From the NCBI GenBank assembly GCA_028285265.1, contig JANQPX010000035.1:1-64000 (forward strand): a stretch of DNA of 64,000 bases, read 5' to 3'. Below the pieces are notes generated by a model. It was not told the origin of the DNA, made no database searches, and saw only the letters and a program-made list of their open reading frames with translations. Both the position numbers and the translations under genes were made by a program. Of the stretch, positions 17,005 through 26,381 are shown in pieces; positions within the stretch are counted from its first letter, which is position 1; each line of letters opens with the position of its first letter. Source of the stretch: Geminicoccaceae bacterium (GTDB lineage Bacteria; Pseudomonadota; Alphaproteobacteria; Geminicoccales; Geminicoccaceae).

Positions 17005-19971
17005 ATGACACGAACTGACACAACATCCCCTAATGTTCGCCTGCCAAAGGCAGGCAATGAGCCGCAAGCGCGAGAACATCTGGCAAGATGGCGAGCCTCC
17101 GTTGCCGATGATCTCATCGCTACGAACCTGAAGGATGGCAGCATTGATCTGAATGCGCTGTTAACCGCCATTTTCGGCAATAGCCCATTCTTATCGGATC
17201 TCGCCTTCGCCGATCCGTCCGTTGTCAACGATATCGTGACGAGAGGCCCCGACGCTGCCTTTGAAGCGCTGCTGGCCGAGCCGCCGCCAACGACCAAACG
17301 GTCGGCGCTCATGGCGCATCTTCGGCACATGAGAAAGCGCGTCGCCCTTTTGACAGCCCTCGCAGATATTGCCGGCCTCTGGCCGCTTTCAAAGGTGACG
17401 GAGGCACTCACGCGATTTGCCGACTATGCGACCGCTGCCGCCCTCGATCTCGCGCTCATTGAATTGATCGAAAGAGGCGAGATCCATTTGGACCAACCGC
17501 GGCCCGCATCGGGCATCATCGTGCTAGGCATGGGCAAGCTCGGTGCCTTTGAACTCAATTACTCCAGCGACATTGATCTTATCATTTTGTTTGATCCCAG
17601 CCGCTTTCGGCCGGCCGGTAAGGAAAGCCCGATGGCACTGGCGGTTCGGATCGCGCGCACCCTGGTTTATCTTCTCGAGCACCGCAGCAAAGACGGTTAT
17701 GTTTTCAGGACAGACCTTCGCCTACGTCCACACCCACCCGGACAGCCCTTGGCGCTCTCGGTCGAAGACGCGGAAATTTATTACGAGCGCTTTGGGCAGA
17801 ATTGGGAGCGGGCAGCACTGATCAAAGCCCGTGTGATCGCTGGCGATCAAGAAGCTGGCGCGTCGTTCCTGCAAAATATTCGACCGTTCCTTTGGCGCAG
17901 GCATCTGGATTACGCTGCAATACGCGACATTCACGCCATCAAACGGCAAATCAACAGCCATCGCGGCCATAGTGAGATCCGCGTTCTCGGCCATGACCTG
18001 AAGGTCGGCCGGGGCGGCATTCGCGAAATCGAGTTCTTCGTGCAGACGCAGCAGCTCATCCTCGGTGGGCGCGTTCCCTCTTTGCGCCTACGGGGAACGA
18101 TTGAGACTCTGGACCGGCTGGTCGCCGAACGTTGGCTAGAGTCGACAACGGCCGAGGACCTCAAAGCCGCCTATGGCTTCTTCCGCACGGTTGAGCATCG
18201 CCTTCAGATGGTCGCGGATAAACAAACCCATCGCCTTCCCGAAGGCGAGGCCGGTTTTGCCGCCTTCGCTACCTTCATGGGCTATGATGACCCCGTCCAA
18301 TTCGCAGACGATGTCAGGCAATATCTCGAGGTTGTGGAAGGTCACTATGCTGCGCTCTTCGAGGATAGCCTCGATCTCGGTGCGGGCGGCGCGCTGGTCT
18401 TCACCGGTACCGAGGATGATCCAGCGACACTCGCGACCCTCGATCGTCTCGGCTTCACCCGTCCGTCCGACGTTGCCAAGACCGTGCGCGGCTGGCATCA
18501 CGGCCACATTCGCGCCACCCGAACGCCAAGGGCGCGCGAGCTGCTGACCGAGCTGATGCCGGAACTCTTGAGAAAGCTAGGCGAACAAGCCGATCCGGAT
18601 GCCGCCTTTGCTCGGCTCAATCACTTCATGACGTCGCTGCCGGCAGGAGTACAACTCTTCTCGCTGTTTCGCGCCAACCCCAAGCTGCTTTCCTTGGTCG
18701 CTGATGTCATGGGTATCGCGCCGAGACTGGCGGATTATCTGAGCCATCACGTCGGTTTGTTCGACGCCATGCTGGCCCCAACATTTTTCGAGTTGACGGC
18801 ATCGCCTGCTGAGCTCGAGGCGGATTTTGCGGCAGCGTTGAAGCAGGCTGACGACCTGCAGGATGCCTTGGATGCGGCCCGACGCTGGGCGCAAGCCCTC
18901 GAGTTTCGCATTGGCATGCACATCCTTCTCGGCATGAGTGACGGTGAAGCCGCGAGCCTGCCCCTCACCACCATTGCCGAGACCGTCATTCGCGGTCTCC
19001 TCCCCCATGTCGAACGCTGGCTGGAGAAACAACACGGTCAAGTCACCGGTGGCAGTTTCGCCGTGCTCGGTCTCGGCAAGCTTGGCTCAAGGGAGCTCAC
19101 AATCGGTTCTGATCTCGACTTGATCTTTGTCTATCAGACCGATGACCACACACGATCTGACGGTGCCAAGCCTCTCGCTGCTGACGTCTATTATGCAAGG
19201 CTGGGCCAACGCCTGGTGAGCGCCCTGACTGCAAAAACCTCTGAGGGTGTTCTCTATGAGATCGACACGAGGCTTCGCCCCTCCGGCAATCTCGGACCGG
19301 TCGCCTGTTCGATTGAGAGCTTTGAACGCTACCAAATGGAAAATGCGCAGACTTGGGAGCACCAGGCCCTCACCCGTTGTCGGGTTATCGCTGGCCCCAA
19401 ACCCCTGACTGAACGAATCGAACAGGCCTTGCAAACCGCGCTCACCTTAAAGCGCGACACCACCAAGCTATCGTTTGACGTCCGGACCATGCGGGAGCGC
19501 ATCTTCAAGGAACATGGCAGCGATGACCCCTGGAACCTGAAGCATGCCCGAGGGGGATTGGTCGAAGTGGAGTTTTTGGCTCAATATCTGCAGCTTCGCC
19601 ATGGCGTGGATCAGCCTGGCCTGTTGTCGCCGCAAACCACAAGCGTGTTCGAGCGCGCTGCCGGCCATTGCATCAGAAGCGCAGATAGTCGCCTTTTAAT
19701 CCGAGCGGTTCATCTCTATCGCCGATTACAAGCTCTTCTGCGCTTATCTCTGGACGAAGCAATCGATCCGAGAACAGCGCCCAAAGGGCTGATCGAAGCG
19801 CTTGTGAGAACGGCATCGATTGATCCCGAAATCGCACGCCCTGGCCTTGACATTGAGCAACTCAGCGCAACGTTAACGGAACTACAGCGGGAGGTTGCGG
19901 AACTGTTCGACCGTCACTGCCCGCCGACACGACCCAGCAATAACGTGACTTCCGGGAGCTGCTCTTCATGA
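17005..19971 (+). CDS. glnE: Bifunctional glutamine synthetase adenylyltransferase/deadenylase
   Basis: GlnE adds AMP to, and removes AMP from, a tyrosine of glutamine synthetase, turning the enzyme down or up according to PII signals. The 988-residue chain has the expected duplicated nucleotidyltransferase design: GMGKLGAFE with SSDIDL near residues 174-190 (deadenylase half) and GLGKLGSRE with GSDLDL near 687-704 (adenylyltransferase half), each followed by a PII-uridylyltransferase-type helical domain. A TTG at 16951 would add 18 residues; ATG 17005 is preferred. The stop overlaps the next start by four bases (ATGA), so bcp is translationally coupled. Length is slightly above the enterobacterial protein. 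Confidence 0.95.
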   Translation: MTRTDTTSPNVRLPKAGNEPQAREHLARWRASVADDLIATNLKDGSIDLNALLTAIFGNSPFLSDLAFADPSVVNDIVTRGPDAAFEALLAEPPPTTKRSALMAHLRHMRKRVALLTALADIAGLWPLSKVTEALTRFADYATAAALDLALIELIERGEIHLDQPRPASGIIVLGMGKLGAFELNYSSDIDLIILFDPSRFRPAGKESPMALAVRIARTLVYLLEHRSKDGYVFRTDLRLRPHPPGQPLALSVEDAEIYYERFGQNWERAALIKARVIAGDQEAGASFLQNIRPFLWRRHLDYAAIRDIHAIKRQINSHRGHSEIRVLGHDLKVGRGGIREIEFFVQTQQLILGGRVPSLRLRGTIETLDRLVAERWLESTTAEDLKAAYGFFRTVEHRLQMVADKQTHRLPEGEAGFAAFATFMGYDDPVQFADDVRQYLEVVEGHYAALFEDSLDLGAGGALVFTGTEDDPATLATLDRLGFTRPSDVAKTVRGWHHGHIRATRTPRARELLTELMPELLRKLGEQADPDAAFARLNHFMTSLPAGVQLFSLFRANPKLLSLVADVMGIAPRLADYLSHHVGLFDAMLAPTFFELTASPAELEADFAAALKQADDLQDALDAARRWAQALEFRIGMHILLGMSDGEAASLPLTTIAETVIRGLLPHVERWLEKQHGQVTGGSFAVLGLGKLGSRELTIGSDLDLIFVYQTDDHTRSDGAKPLAADVYYARLGQRLVSALTAKTSEGVLYEIDTRLRPSGNLGPVACSIESFERYQMENAQTWEHQALTRCRVIAGPKPLTERIEQALQTALTLKRDTTKLSFDVRTMRERIFKEHGSDDPWNLKHARGGLVEVEFLAQYLQLRHGVDQPGLLSPQTTSVFERAAGHCIRSADSRLLIRAVHLYRRLQALLRLSLDEAIDPRTAPKGLIEALVRTASIDPEIARPGLDIEQLSATLTELQREVAELFDRHCPPTRPSNNVTSGSCSS

Positions 19972-20444
19972 CCGCGGACGATTCGCTGATCGGCCAAAAT
20001 CTTCCTGCCTTCGACCTTCCGATCGACGGAGGTGGCAACGCAACCAATGCCGATTTCGCCGGTAGCATCCTCGTGCTCTACCTCTACCCAAAGGACGACA
20101 CCTCCGGCTGCACCAAGGAAAGCCTCGGCTTCGCTGAGCGCTATGACGACTTCAAGGCATCTGACGCTGAGGTGGTCGGCTTGTCCAAGGATAGCGTCAA
20201 AAGTCATGACAAGTTTAAAGCGAAATACGGGTTCCCCTTCCCACTGTTGGCCGACGAAGAGACCAAACTGATCGACGCCTTGGGAGCCTGGGTCGAAAAG
20301 AGCATGTACGGCAAAAAGTATATGGGAACAGATCGATCGACCTTCATCGTCGATCGCGACGGCGTCATTCAAAAAGCCTGGCGTAAGGTCAAAGTCCCTG
20401 GTCACGTGGACGAGGTGCTGGATGCGGTCAAAGCGATGGCATAA
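19968..20444 (+). CDS. bcp: Thioredoxin-dependent thiol peroxidase (BCP-type peroxiredoxin)
   Basis: A 158-residue peroxiredoxin Q/BCP that reduces hydrogen and organic peroxides in the cytoplasm. The active-site block YPKDDTSGCTKE carries the peroxidatic Cys48 with its conserved Thr. The resolving cysteine usually found five residues later is absent (the sequence reads CTKESLG), and Cys48 is the only cysteine in the protein, so it would work as a 1-Cys enzyme needing an external thiol. Start overlaps the glnE stop; coupling of glnE and bcp is common in alphaproteobacteria. No terminator was recognised in the 73 bases before the convergent membrane-protein gene. Confidence 0.93.
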   Translation: MTADDSLIGQNLPAFDLPIDGGGNATNADFAGSILVLYLYPKDDTSGCTKESLGFAERYDDFKASDAEVVGLSKDSVKSHDKFKAKYGFPFPLLADEETKLIDALGAWVEKSMYGKKYMGTDRSTFIVDRDGVIQKAWRKVKVPGHVDEVLDAVKAMA

Positions 20445-20517
20445 GCGATCGTTCGGCTGTTGCACGTCGGGAGTGCCAAAAAGAGACGTCTAAACAAGCA
20501 GCTTGGGGCGGCGTTTC

Positions 20518-22065
20518 TTAGGGATCGGTGGTGCTGTGGTGGAGGCGATAGATGAGCGCCTCCTCGCTCTTAAAAACGATCTCGCCCAGACCACAGTCCG
20601 TTGGCAACGCTCTATCTTCCAACAGGAGATGCGTGACACCGTAGAGGCTAACCGCCTCATCGAGCGCGGCACAGGTCACGGATTGACCCTTAAAGACCCG
20701 GGATGCCAATCGAAAACGCTCATACCATTCCAGAACCTCAACATCCTTGTACGGATGCGTCTTCCAACTCACCAACTGCGGAAGGCGGCTCTCGAGACGA
20801 ATACTCATGTCAAAGGGATGGGTGAGATAAAGCGTTTGGTCGTCGCCGGTGTCACGCATGAAGGCGATATGAGCCGGCGTCTCGATGGACGCGTAGTCCT
20901 GCATTGTCTTACGGATTCCGTTTGCCGTCACAGCAACCGCCAGCGCTGCTAACGACCAGAGGATCGGCCAATAAAGCTTCGTGGCCTTACCTCGCTCAAA
21001 TTGTCTGAGCGCCCAGGCGACGAACCGGCCCAACAACACGGCAAGGCCAAGCGGCACCAAATAGACCGAGATGCGCCAAGGCGAGATCATGCCGAGTTCA
21101 TTGCTGTCGATCAGGACAGCCAGAAGGGTTAGCGACAGCGCAACACCAAAGCCGACGGCAAGGATCCAAAAGAGGGCCCTAGACTGTCGTCGGACAATCC
21201 AGAATACGAAGAGCAGGCCCACCAATTTGGCGCTGGCATCGAAGTCAAACCAATAGGCGGGGACCGCATGGCGTGGGATACGAATCGTCGCCAGGATTTC
21301 ATTTGCGCGCTGCCAGCTCTCAACGTCGGTCGGCAGGATCATCAAACCGAGATAGATCATCGACGCACTAGCAACGGTCAGGCTTCCAACCACGACCCAA
21401 AGACGGGGTCTGTGCGCGATATCAGGTGACAGCCAGGCCGATGTCACAAAGCCTAGAATGAGCGCACCCGCCGGCACGACATAACCTGGATGGATGATCG
21501 CGGGAACCGCCGCCAGCCAAAGCGCGGCCTCTGCCCGCTGTCGCAGGAACCAAACGATAGCGAGCAGGAAGAGAACGCCGAAGCTTTGCGGCTCCAACGC
21601 CGGCCCCAGAAGATACTGCTTCGCGACACCGCCCCAAACACGTGCGCCACCATTTGAGAATTGGGACGCCACCACCAGCACCCCGATAATGACGGGAAAG
21701 ATCGTGTGTTCAGCGTCCTTCCCCGCGGCAGCATCGGCAAGACGCAACACACTGTAGAGAAAGATCGCGAACAGGGCGATCTGAACCAGATAGGCGATGG
21801 CAGGGGGAGCCGCCACATGCAGGATATAGACGATCCCGGTGAACACCGGCATGACGTCAATCGTTCCGGCAGTCCAGTCCTGATCGAGATGGCCGATGCC
21901 AGCGAGCGCCATGCCGTGGAGAAATTTGGTGTTCTGATTCTCGAAATAGAGAGGCTCTGTCGGAAAGACCAAGAAGAACCAGGCCCCGAGTAAAAGTGAG
22001 ACAGCGAGATTGCCACCACCAAGCGCCGGCCGGTCCGCCCTACGGGCATGATCCGCTACTGTCAT
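20518..22065 (-). CDS. Polytopic membrane protein of unknown function
   Basis: A 515-residue protein with roughly ten to twelve transmembrane helices and a soluble C-terminal tail of about 130 residues. The first loop after helix one contains FENQNTKFLHG and a DW pair, a pattern that recalls the acidic first periplasmic loop of GT-C-fold glycosyltransferases, but I cannot identify a donor-binding motif. The start is placed at the ATG at 22065, where the cytoplasmic tail is short; the open frame extends to 22110. It is the last gene of a minus-strand series that begins with actS, with 74 bases separating it from the monooxygenase gene, so it may share that transcript. Function unknown. Confidence 0.6.
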   Translation of the reverse strand: MTVADHARRADRPALGGGNLAVSLLLGAWFFLVFPTEPLYFENQNTKFLHGMALAGIGHLDQDWTAGTIDVMPVFTGIVYILHVAAPPAIAYLVQIALFAIFLYSVLRLADAAAGKDAEHTIFPVIIGVLVVASQFSNGGARVWGGVAKQYLLGPALEPQSFGVLFLLAIVWFLRQRAEAALWLAAVPAIIHPGYVVPAGALILGFVTSAWLSPDIAHRPRLWVVVGSLTVASASMIYLGLMILPTDVESWQRANEILATIRIPRHAVPAYWFDFDASAKLVGLLFVFWIVRRQSRALFWILAVGFGVALSLTLLAVLIDSNELGMISPWRISVYLVPLGLAVLLGRFVAWALRQFERGKATKLYWPILWSLAALAVAVTANGIRKTMQDYASIETPAHIAFMRDTGDDQTLYLTHPFDMSIRLESRLPQLVSWKTHPYKDVEVLEWYERFRLASRVFKGQSVTCAALDEAVSLYGVTHLLLEDRALPTDCGLGEIVFKSEEALIYRLHHSTTDP

Positions 22066-22139
22066 ACGTGCCTCTGATTCAGAACAGTGCCACTTGGCTA
22101 AGGCGGCCAAGCCCGTCGCTCAAGGGATGATCGCCTTCG

Positions 22140-22484
22140 TTAGCCGTGAATGGATACGCTGTCAGCGGGCGCTTGGTCGCGCTCTGTCATGCCATAGTCG
22201 CGGATCACACCTGCCACGCGAAGACGATAGTCCCGAAAATAGGCAGTTCGCCCCTTGGCTTGAGCCGCCCGATGTATTTCGAGCCTCCGCCAGTCGTCGA
22301 TCGCTGCCTCATCGCGCCAGAACGATAGGGAAAGAAGTTTGCCCGGCTGTGTCAGGCTCTCAAACCGCTCGACTGAAATAAAGCCATCGATCTCTTCGAG
22401 CATCGAGCGCATCGTGCCGGCATGATCGAGATAGGCACCGCGTTGTTCGGGATGAGGCTCGACTTCAAAAATCACGGCGATCAT
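22140..22484 (-). CDS. ABM-domain (antibiotic biosynthesis monooxygenase-like) protein
   Basis: A 114-residue ferredoxin-fold protein of the ABM superfamily, recognisable from the opening MIAVIFEVEP, the mid-chain GFISVERFES and the SFWRDEAAI.DWR segment. Members include small cofactor-free monooxygenases and haem-degrading enzymes; this one lacks a diagnostic substrate motif. Start chosen at 22484, where an AAAGGAG site lies eight bases upstream; an upstream frame to 22517 is ignored. It follows actR by about 100 bases on the same strand and could belong to that regulon. Specific reaction unknown. Confidence 0.75.
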   Translation of the reverse strand: MIAVIFEVEPHPEQRGAYLDHAGTMRSMLEEIDGFISVERFESLTQPGKLLSLSFWRDEAAIDDWRRLEIHRAAQAKGRTAYFRDYRLRVAGVIRDYGMTERDQAPADSVSIHG

Positions 22485-22587
22485 GCCGGTGTCTCCTTTC
22501 GACAAGATACGCCTCAATGAGCGGTCTCGGCGTCCTGCTGACCGCTCAATTGACTTTGACGAGGTCGGTCCGTCTCAGCGGGACCAC

Positions 22588-23187
22588 CTACTCGCGCGGT
22601 GCACGTTTGTTGAGAATCCGCTGAAGCGTCCGGCGATGCATGTTGAGGCGGCGTGCGGTTTCCGAAACATTGCGATTGCACTGCTCGAAGACACGCTGGA
22701 TATGCTCCCAACGCACACGATCAGCCGACATGGGATTTTCACGCGGTGGCGGCAAGGTCTGACCTGTTCGAAGGAGCGCTGCCACGACATCGTCGGCATC
22801 GACCGGCTTCGCGAGATAGTCAACGGCGCCAGCCTTGATGGCAACCACGGCGGTCGCGATGTTGCCATAGCCCGTGACGATGACAATTCGGATTTCGGGC
22901 CTGAGATCGCGGAGAGTCTTTAACAGGTCAAGACCGCTACCCTCAGCGAGACGCATATCGAGAACCGCGAATTCTGGACGATGCTCTCGAGCAAGCATGC
23001 GCCCATCAGCGAGACCTTCCGCAGGCAAAACGAGAAAGCCACGGCGCTCAAGCGCCCGCGTCAACGAACGCCTTAGTGGACCATCATCATCGACGAGCAA
23101 AAGCTTGCGACCGGCACCCGGCTGATCCACAGGATCCATGCCGATAGCCGCGCCAAGCGCGCTTTGACCGCTTCCCGGGTCATTCAT
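22588..23187 (-). CDS. actR: ActR/RegA/PrrA-type redox response regulator
   Basis: A 199-residue response regulator: receiver domain (about 27-140) with acidic pocket D33-D35, phospho-acceptor D77 and Lys127, a short Pro-rich linker, and a Fis-type helix-turn-helix (about 155-195) with the near-invariant run NVSETARRLNMHRRTLQR. This tail is the trademark of the RegA/PrrA/ActR group, which controls respiration, nitrogen and carbon fixation and photosynthesis genes by redox state. Its start overlaps the kinase stop by eight bases, so the pair is translationally coupled in the order kinase then regulator. No senC/prrC gene, often found with this pair, is present. Confidence 0.93.
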   Translation of the reverse strand: MNDPGSGQSALGAAIGMDPVDQPGAGRKLLLVDDDGPLRRSLTRALERRGFLVLPAEGLADGRMLAREHRPEFAVLDMRLAEGSGLDLLKTLRDLRPEIRIVIVTGYGNIATAVVAIKAGAVDYLAKPVDADDVVAALLRTGQTLPPPRENPMSADRVRWEHIQRVFEQCNRNVSETARRLNMHRRTLQRILNKRAPRE

Positions 23188-24556
23188 GATCGGATCTCCG
23201 ATGCATTTGTTCTATTGCCAGGTACGCCCAGCTAATTACCACCTGGGCACCGGACGTTTGATTGCCAAATTGCAGCGTTGCGCCAGTTCGCGCAAGTAAG
23301 GTTTGCGCGATGAAGACGCCAAGGCCTAAACCACCAATGGCTTGTCGTGTTGAGATATAGGGCTCACCGACCAGATCGAGAACCTCTGGCGAAAAGCCGG
23401 GGCCGTCGTCTTCGATAACGATATCGAGGCTTTCAGACCTGAGACGAACCCGTACTTGAACCTCTCGCTCCGCAAACTGAATGGCGTTGTCGATCAGGTT
23501 GCCGAGAGCATGACGCAGCTCCGGCGTGGGAGTCCAAAAGGGCTCCGGCCGGGCCCCATTCGTATGATCCTCGACCTCGACCGTCACCGTGACGCCGGGC
23601 CTCCGGTACGCATCAGCGATGCTCGACAGCAAGCTGCTCAGCGGGACTTTGGTAAAGGTCGCATGGCCGTCTGAACTCTTGGCCTGGCTAAGTGAGGCCA
23701 AAATCTCGCGGCATCGTGCGCTCTGGCTGACCAGCGCCGCGATGTCTTCGGCAAACGGACTGTTGGGAGGCGTGTTATTCGCGAGCTCCTTGGAGGTAAT
23801 CGCAATCGTCGCAAGAGGACTACCGAGTTCGTGGGCTGCCGCCGCGGCAAGCCCGCCCAAAGCCGACATCTGCTGTTCCCGGGCAAGCGCCATCTGGGTC
23901 GCAGATAAGGCTGCAGAGAGACGCCTTGCCTCCTCCGCAACCCGCCACGCATAGGCAGCAATCAAGCTGCTGCTCAAGACCAAGGCCACCCAAACACTCG
24001 CGATATAGAGCGGAGGCAGTGTCAGGCCACCCCCTTCCCAGGGAAGGGACGTCGGGAAATAAGCGAGCAACGTGGCGCAAATAGTCACCAAGATACAGAG
24101 AAGAACCGTCGTGCGAAGCGACAGGATCGTCGCCGACAAGGTGATTGGGATGATCAGGAGCACGGAGAAAGGGTTCTGCAGCCCGCCAGTCAACTCCAAA
24201 AGAAAGGCGAGCTGAAGCATGTCGTAACCAAGAAGGAGCGCGGCCGCGCGCTCCGTCAAACGCGTGCTCGCGCTGAAACCAAGCTCGAGATAGAGGTTGA
24301 TCAGAGCTGAGAGCGCGACGGCGAGCAACAAGGGTATGAGCGGAAGATCAAACTCAAAGGAGAGATCGACGATCAAGATGGTAAAGGCTTGACCGACGAT
24401 GGCGACCCAGCGGATGAGCGTGAGCGTGCGCAGGCGTGCACGACGCTCGCCACTGCCAACAACAAATCGCTTGATCCAACTGTCGTCGTTCTTGCCGACG
24501 GACGGGGAGTCGCGAAGGAATCGGCTTGGCACCGCCTGTTGCTCCGTTGATTTCAT
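23180..24556 (-). CDS. actS: ActS/RegB/PrrB-type redox sensor histidine kinase
   Basis: A 458-residue membrane kinase that phosphorylates the adjacent regulator. Six transmembrane helices occupy about 45-205. The quinone-sensing heptapeptide GGLQNPF is intact at 124-130. The H-box histidine is His242 in AAHELGSPL, and the redox-active cysteine of RegB, known to form an intermolecular disulfide, is present as Cys282 in SARCREIL. N, G1 and G2 ATP-binding boxes follow (NLIDNAIQ, EDDGPGF, GGLGLGVFIA). Both redox inputs of the family are therefore conserved. The transcript likely begins in the 300 bases upstream, where a perfect 16 bp palindrome lies. Confidence 0.94.
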   Translation of the reverse strand: MKSTEQQAVPSRFLRDSPSVGKNDDSWIKRFVVGSGERRARLRTLTLIRWVAIVGQAFTILIVDLSFEFDLPLIPLLLAVALSALINLYLELGFSASTRLTERAAALLLGYDMLQLAFLLELTGGLQNPFSVLLIIPITLSATILSLRTTVLLCILVTICATLLAYFPTSLPWEGGGLTLPPLYIASVWVALVLSSSLIAAYAWRVAEEARRLSAALSATQMALAREQQMSALGGLAAAAAHELGSPLATIAITSKELANNTPPNSPFAEDIAALVSQSARCREILASLSQAKSSDGHATFTKVPLSSLLSSIADAYRRPGVTVTVEVEDHTNGARPEPFWTPTPELRHALGNLIDNAIQFAEREVQVRVRLRSESLDIVIEDDGPGFSPEVLDLVGEPYISTRQAIGGLGLGVFIAQTLLARTGATLQFGNQTSGAQVVISWAYLAIEQMHRRSDHE

Positions 24557-24868
24557 GATGCCCTCTCCGCTGTTTTGACCGGCCTAAGACCGCCAAAAGC
24601 TTTTGGCACCGACGTCGGCTATATGGCCGAGCGCAGACGCCGCGGTCCAGCCTTTCTTCGCCTTTTGGCTGAAGACCTCATGAGGCCGCCCACCCAAGCG
24701 GATGGTTTTCATTTGCCAAGGGCTCTGTTAGGAATTTCACAGCAGTGTTGTCGAGACTCGCTGCAGGACTTGGGCGTATTTTTCGCTCCAAAAATAGCGA
24801 TGACGGTCATCACGATGATCTCATCGGCTCGATCGCATCCCATCAGGCTGTCTCGCTAGGGTGGGGCA
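24557..24868. other. Divergent intergenic region (actS / small lipoprotein)
   Basis: No gene. It holds the 16 bp palindrome described separately and an imperfect dyad near 24776-24802 (CGTATTTTT against AAAAATAGCG). Promoters for actS (minus) and the lipoprotein (plus) should be here; I could not assign them. Confidence 0.4.
24592..24607. promoter_or_regulatory. Perfect 16 bp palindrome upstream of actS
   Basis: GCCAAAAGCTTTTGGC is an uninterrupted palindrome centred 44 bases before the actS start. Position suits an operator. A 16 bp perfect palindrome is expected about once by chance in 64 kb, so the assignment rests on location only. Confidence 0.35.
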
Positions 24869-25219
24869 ATGAGGGACAGCATGATAAGCGCAGCAGTCAA
24901 TCCGATGATAGCACTCGCATTAACATGGGTGTCGATAACCGGTTGCAGTACCGTCATCGATCCGTCGATTGGGCAAGGCCCAATCTCCTTGAGCACGCAA
25001 ACCCAAAAGGCCTTTACCGAGTATCAGGCACGGCAGACGCCACGATATTTTGCCGTTTCAACGGATGGCCAAGCCTACTACTACAGCTACTGCGATGCCG
25101 GTCGCTGCCTTCGTCAAGCGAAAACCAAGGTCATCGATCAGTGCGAACGTTACAGCAAGGGCGTTCCCTGCAAAATTTATGGCAGCCAGGGCGCTATCGT
25201 CTGGTCCGATGAAAGCTAA
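24869..25219 (+). CDS. Small lipoprotein of unknown family
   Basis: A 116-residue protein with a hydrophobic leader and a plausible lipobox ITGC (Cys26), so it should be lipid-anchored after cleavage. The mature part is about 90 residues with a Tyr-rich segment (YYYSYC) and three further cysteines (in YCDAGRC and DQCERYSKGVPC) that could form disulfides in the periplasm. ATGs at residues 1, 5 and 13 are all possible; GTGGGG near 24861 supports the first. The Cys and Tyr pattern is reminiscent of small secreted domains such as DUF4189 but I cannot assign one. Convergent with the lactonase-like gene. Confidence 0.6.
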   Translation: MRDSMISAAVNPMIALALTWVSITGCSTVIDPSIGQGPISLSTQTQKAFTEYQARQTPRYFAVSTDGQAYYYSYCDAGRCLRQAKTKVIDQCERYSKGVPCKIYGSQGAIVWSDES

Positions 25220-25353
25220 GGACGGTACCGCCTCATAGCCGCTATCGAGCATCGCGATGGCTTCGTGGGCAGCGCGCCTTGGGGTATCTGGATCGTTTCG
25301 CCAGCGCCAAGACGTTGATCGACTCCGACCATCGATCCCAACAGCAGACGGGA

Positions 25354-26163
25354 CTAACGACCGGCGTGCACCGGCGGCTCATCCAGGCAAACAACAAGAC
25401 CCTGAAGCTCCTTCGTCGGCGCGGGATAGCGCGCCATAACCAAGGGATCATGACCGGGTACAATATGGTCAGGACTGTCCGCGAGTTGGTGACAACGACG
25501 GTGCCCCTCGAGCATCTCGCCAACATTCAGGACTAAAGGAAAGGGATTGCCGGATTCGATATGAGCGTAGAAGTGGGCCGCATCTGAGGCGATCACGACC
25601 CATCCACGTTTCGTGTACACACGGACGCATTGCAAGCCATGGCTATGGCCGCCGATCAGATGCAAGCTCAGCCCAGAGTCGAGAATGTCGTCGCCATCAT
25701 GGAAATCGACGCGGCCTTGATAGACATGACGCACCATGTCGGTCACATTTTCGACGTCAAAGGGCATGCGTAGGCGACCATGGCGCATAAATCGGCCGGT
25801 TGCGTAGCTCATTTCGCGGTCCTGAAGATGAAAGGTGGCCTTGGGGAACCCATCAAGGCTGCCAGCATGATCATAATGAAGGTGGGTGATCACCACCTGC
25901 TCCACATTGCCGGCATCAATGCCAAGGAGACCCAGAGCTTCAGCCGGGTGGCGCAGCACATGGCGGTTTCGGCGGCCACCCGTGGCTTGGTCAAAGCCGA
26001 TATCGATGACAAATGTCTTTTCTGGCGATCGCGCTACCCAAATATAGTAGTCGAGCGGCATCGGTCCGTCATGGATGTCCTGAAACACGAAGTTGTCTCT
26101 CGCTGAACGACCATGTTCGGCATATTTGATGGCATAAAGTTCGTAGATCGATGGCATCGACAT
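25354..26163 (-). CDS. N-acyl homoserine lactonase family metallo-beta-lactamase-fold hydrolase
   Basis: A 269-residue MBL-fold hydrolase most like the AttM/AiiB branch of N-acyl homoserine lactonases, which open the lactone ring of quorum-sensing signals. The dinuclear metal motif HLHYDH is at 94... precisely His94, His96, Asp98 and His99; a further His in IGGHSHG, the bridging Asp in IASDAAH and a C-terminal PGHD complete the metal set. Starts at 26163 after an AGGGA site. No luxI/luxR genes are present, so it would act on outside signals or be a different lactonase/esterase of the same fold. Divergent from the M20 hydrolase gene. Confidence 0.78.
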   Translation of the reverse strand: MSMPSIYELYAIKYAEHGRSARDNFVFQDIHDGPMPLDYYIWVARSPEKTFVIDIGFDQATGGRRNRHVLRHPAEALGLLGIDAGNVEQVVITHLHYDHAGSLDGFPKATFHLQDREMSYATGRFMRHGRLRMPFDVENVTDMVRHVYQGRVDFHDGDDILDSGLSLHLIGGHSHGLQCVRVYTKRGWVVIASDAAHFYAHIESGNPFPLVLNVGEMLEGHRRCHQLADSPDHIVPGHDPLVMARYPAPTKELQGLVVCLDEPPVHAGR

Positions 26164-26381
26164 CGTTGGGTCCCTGAACAGCGTGAAGCTTCTTGGCCGA
26201 CGCTAGCACGGCGAGTGGCTTGATCGACAGCTCTAAGAGCGACACCACCAGATTGACATCGCGCACTATTCCGCTCATCTATCGGCGGTCCGGCCATCCC
26301 CCAAAAGAGATGGCATAAAAAAGCGCCCGCTCGGATACCATCCCAAAAGATTCGGACCGACATGTCCAGGACTGGGGAGAC

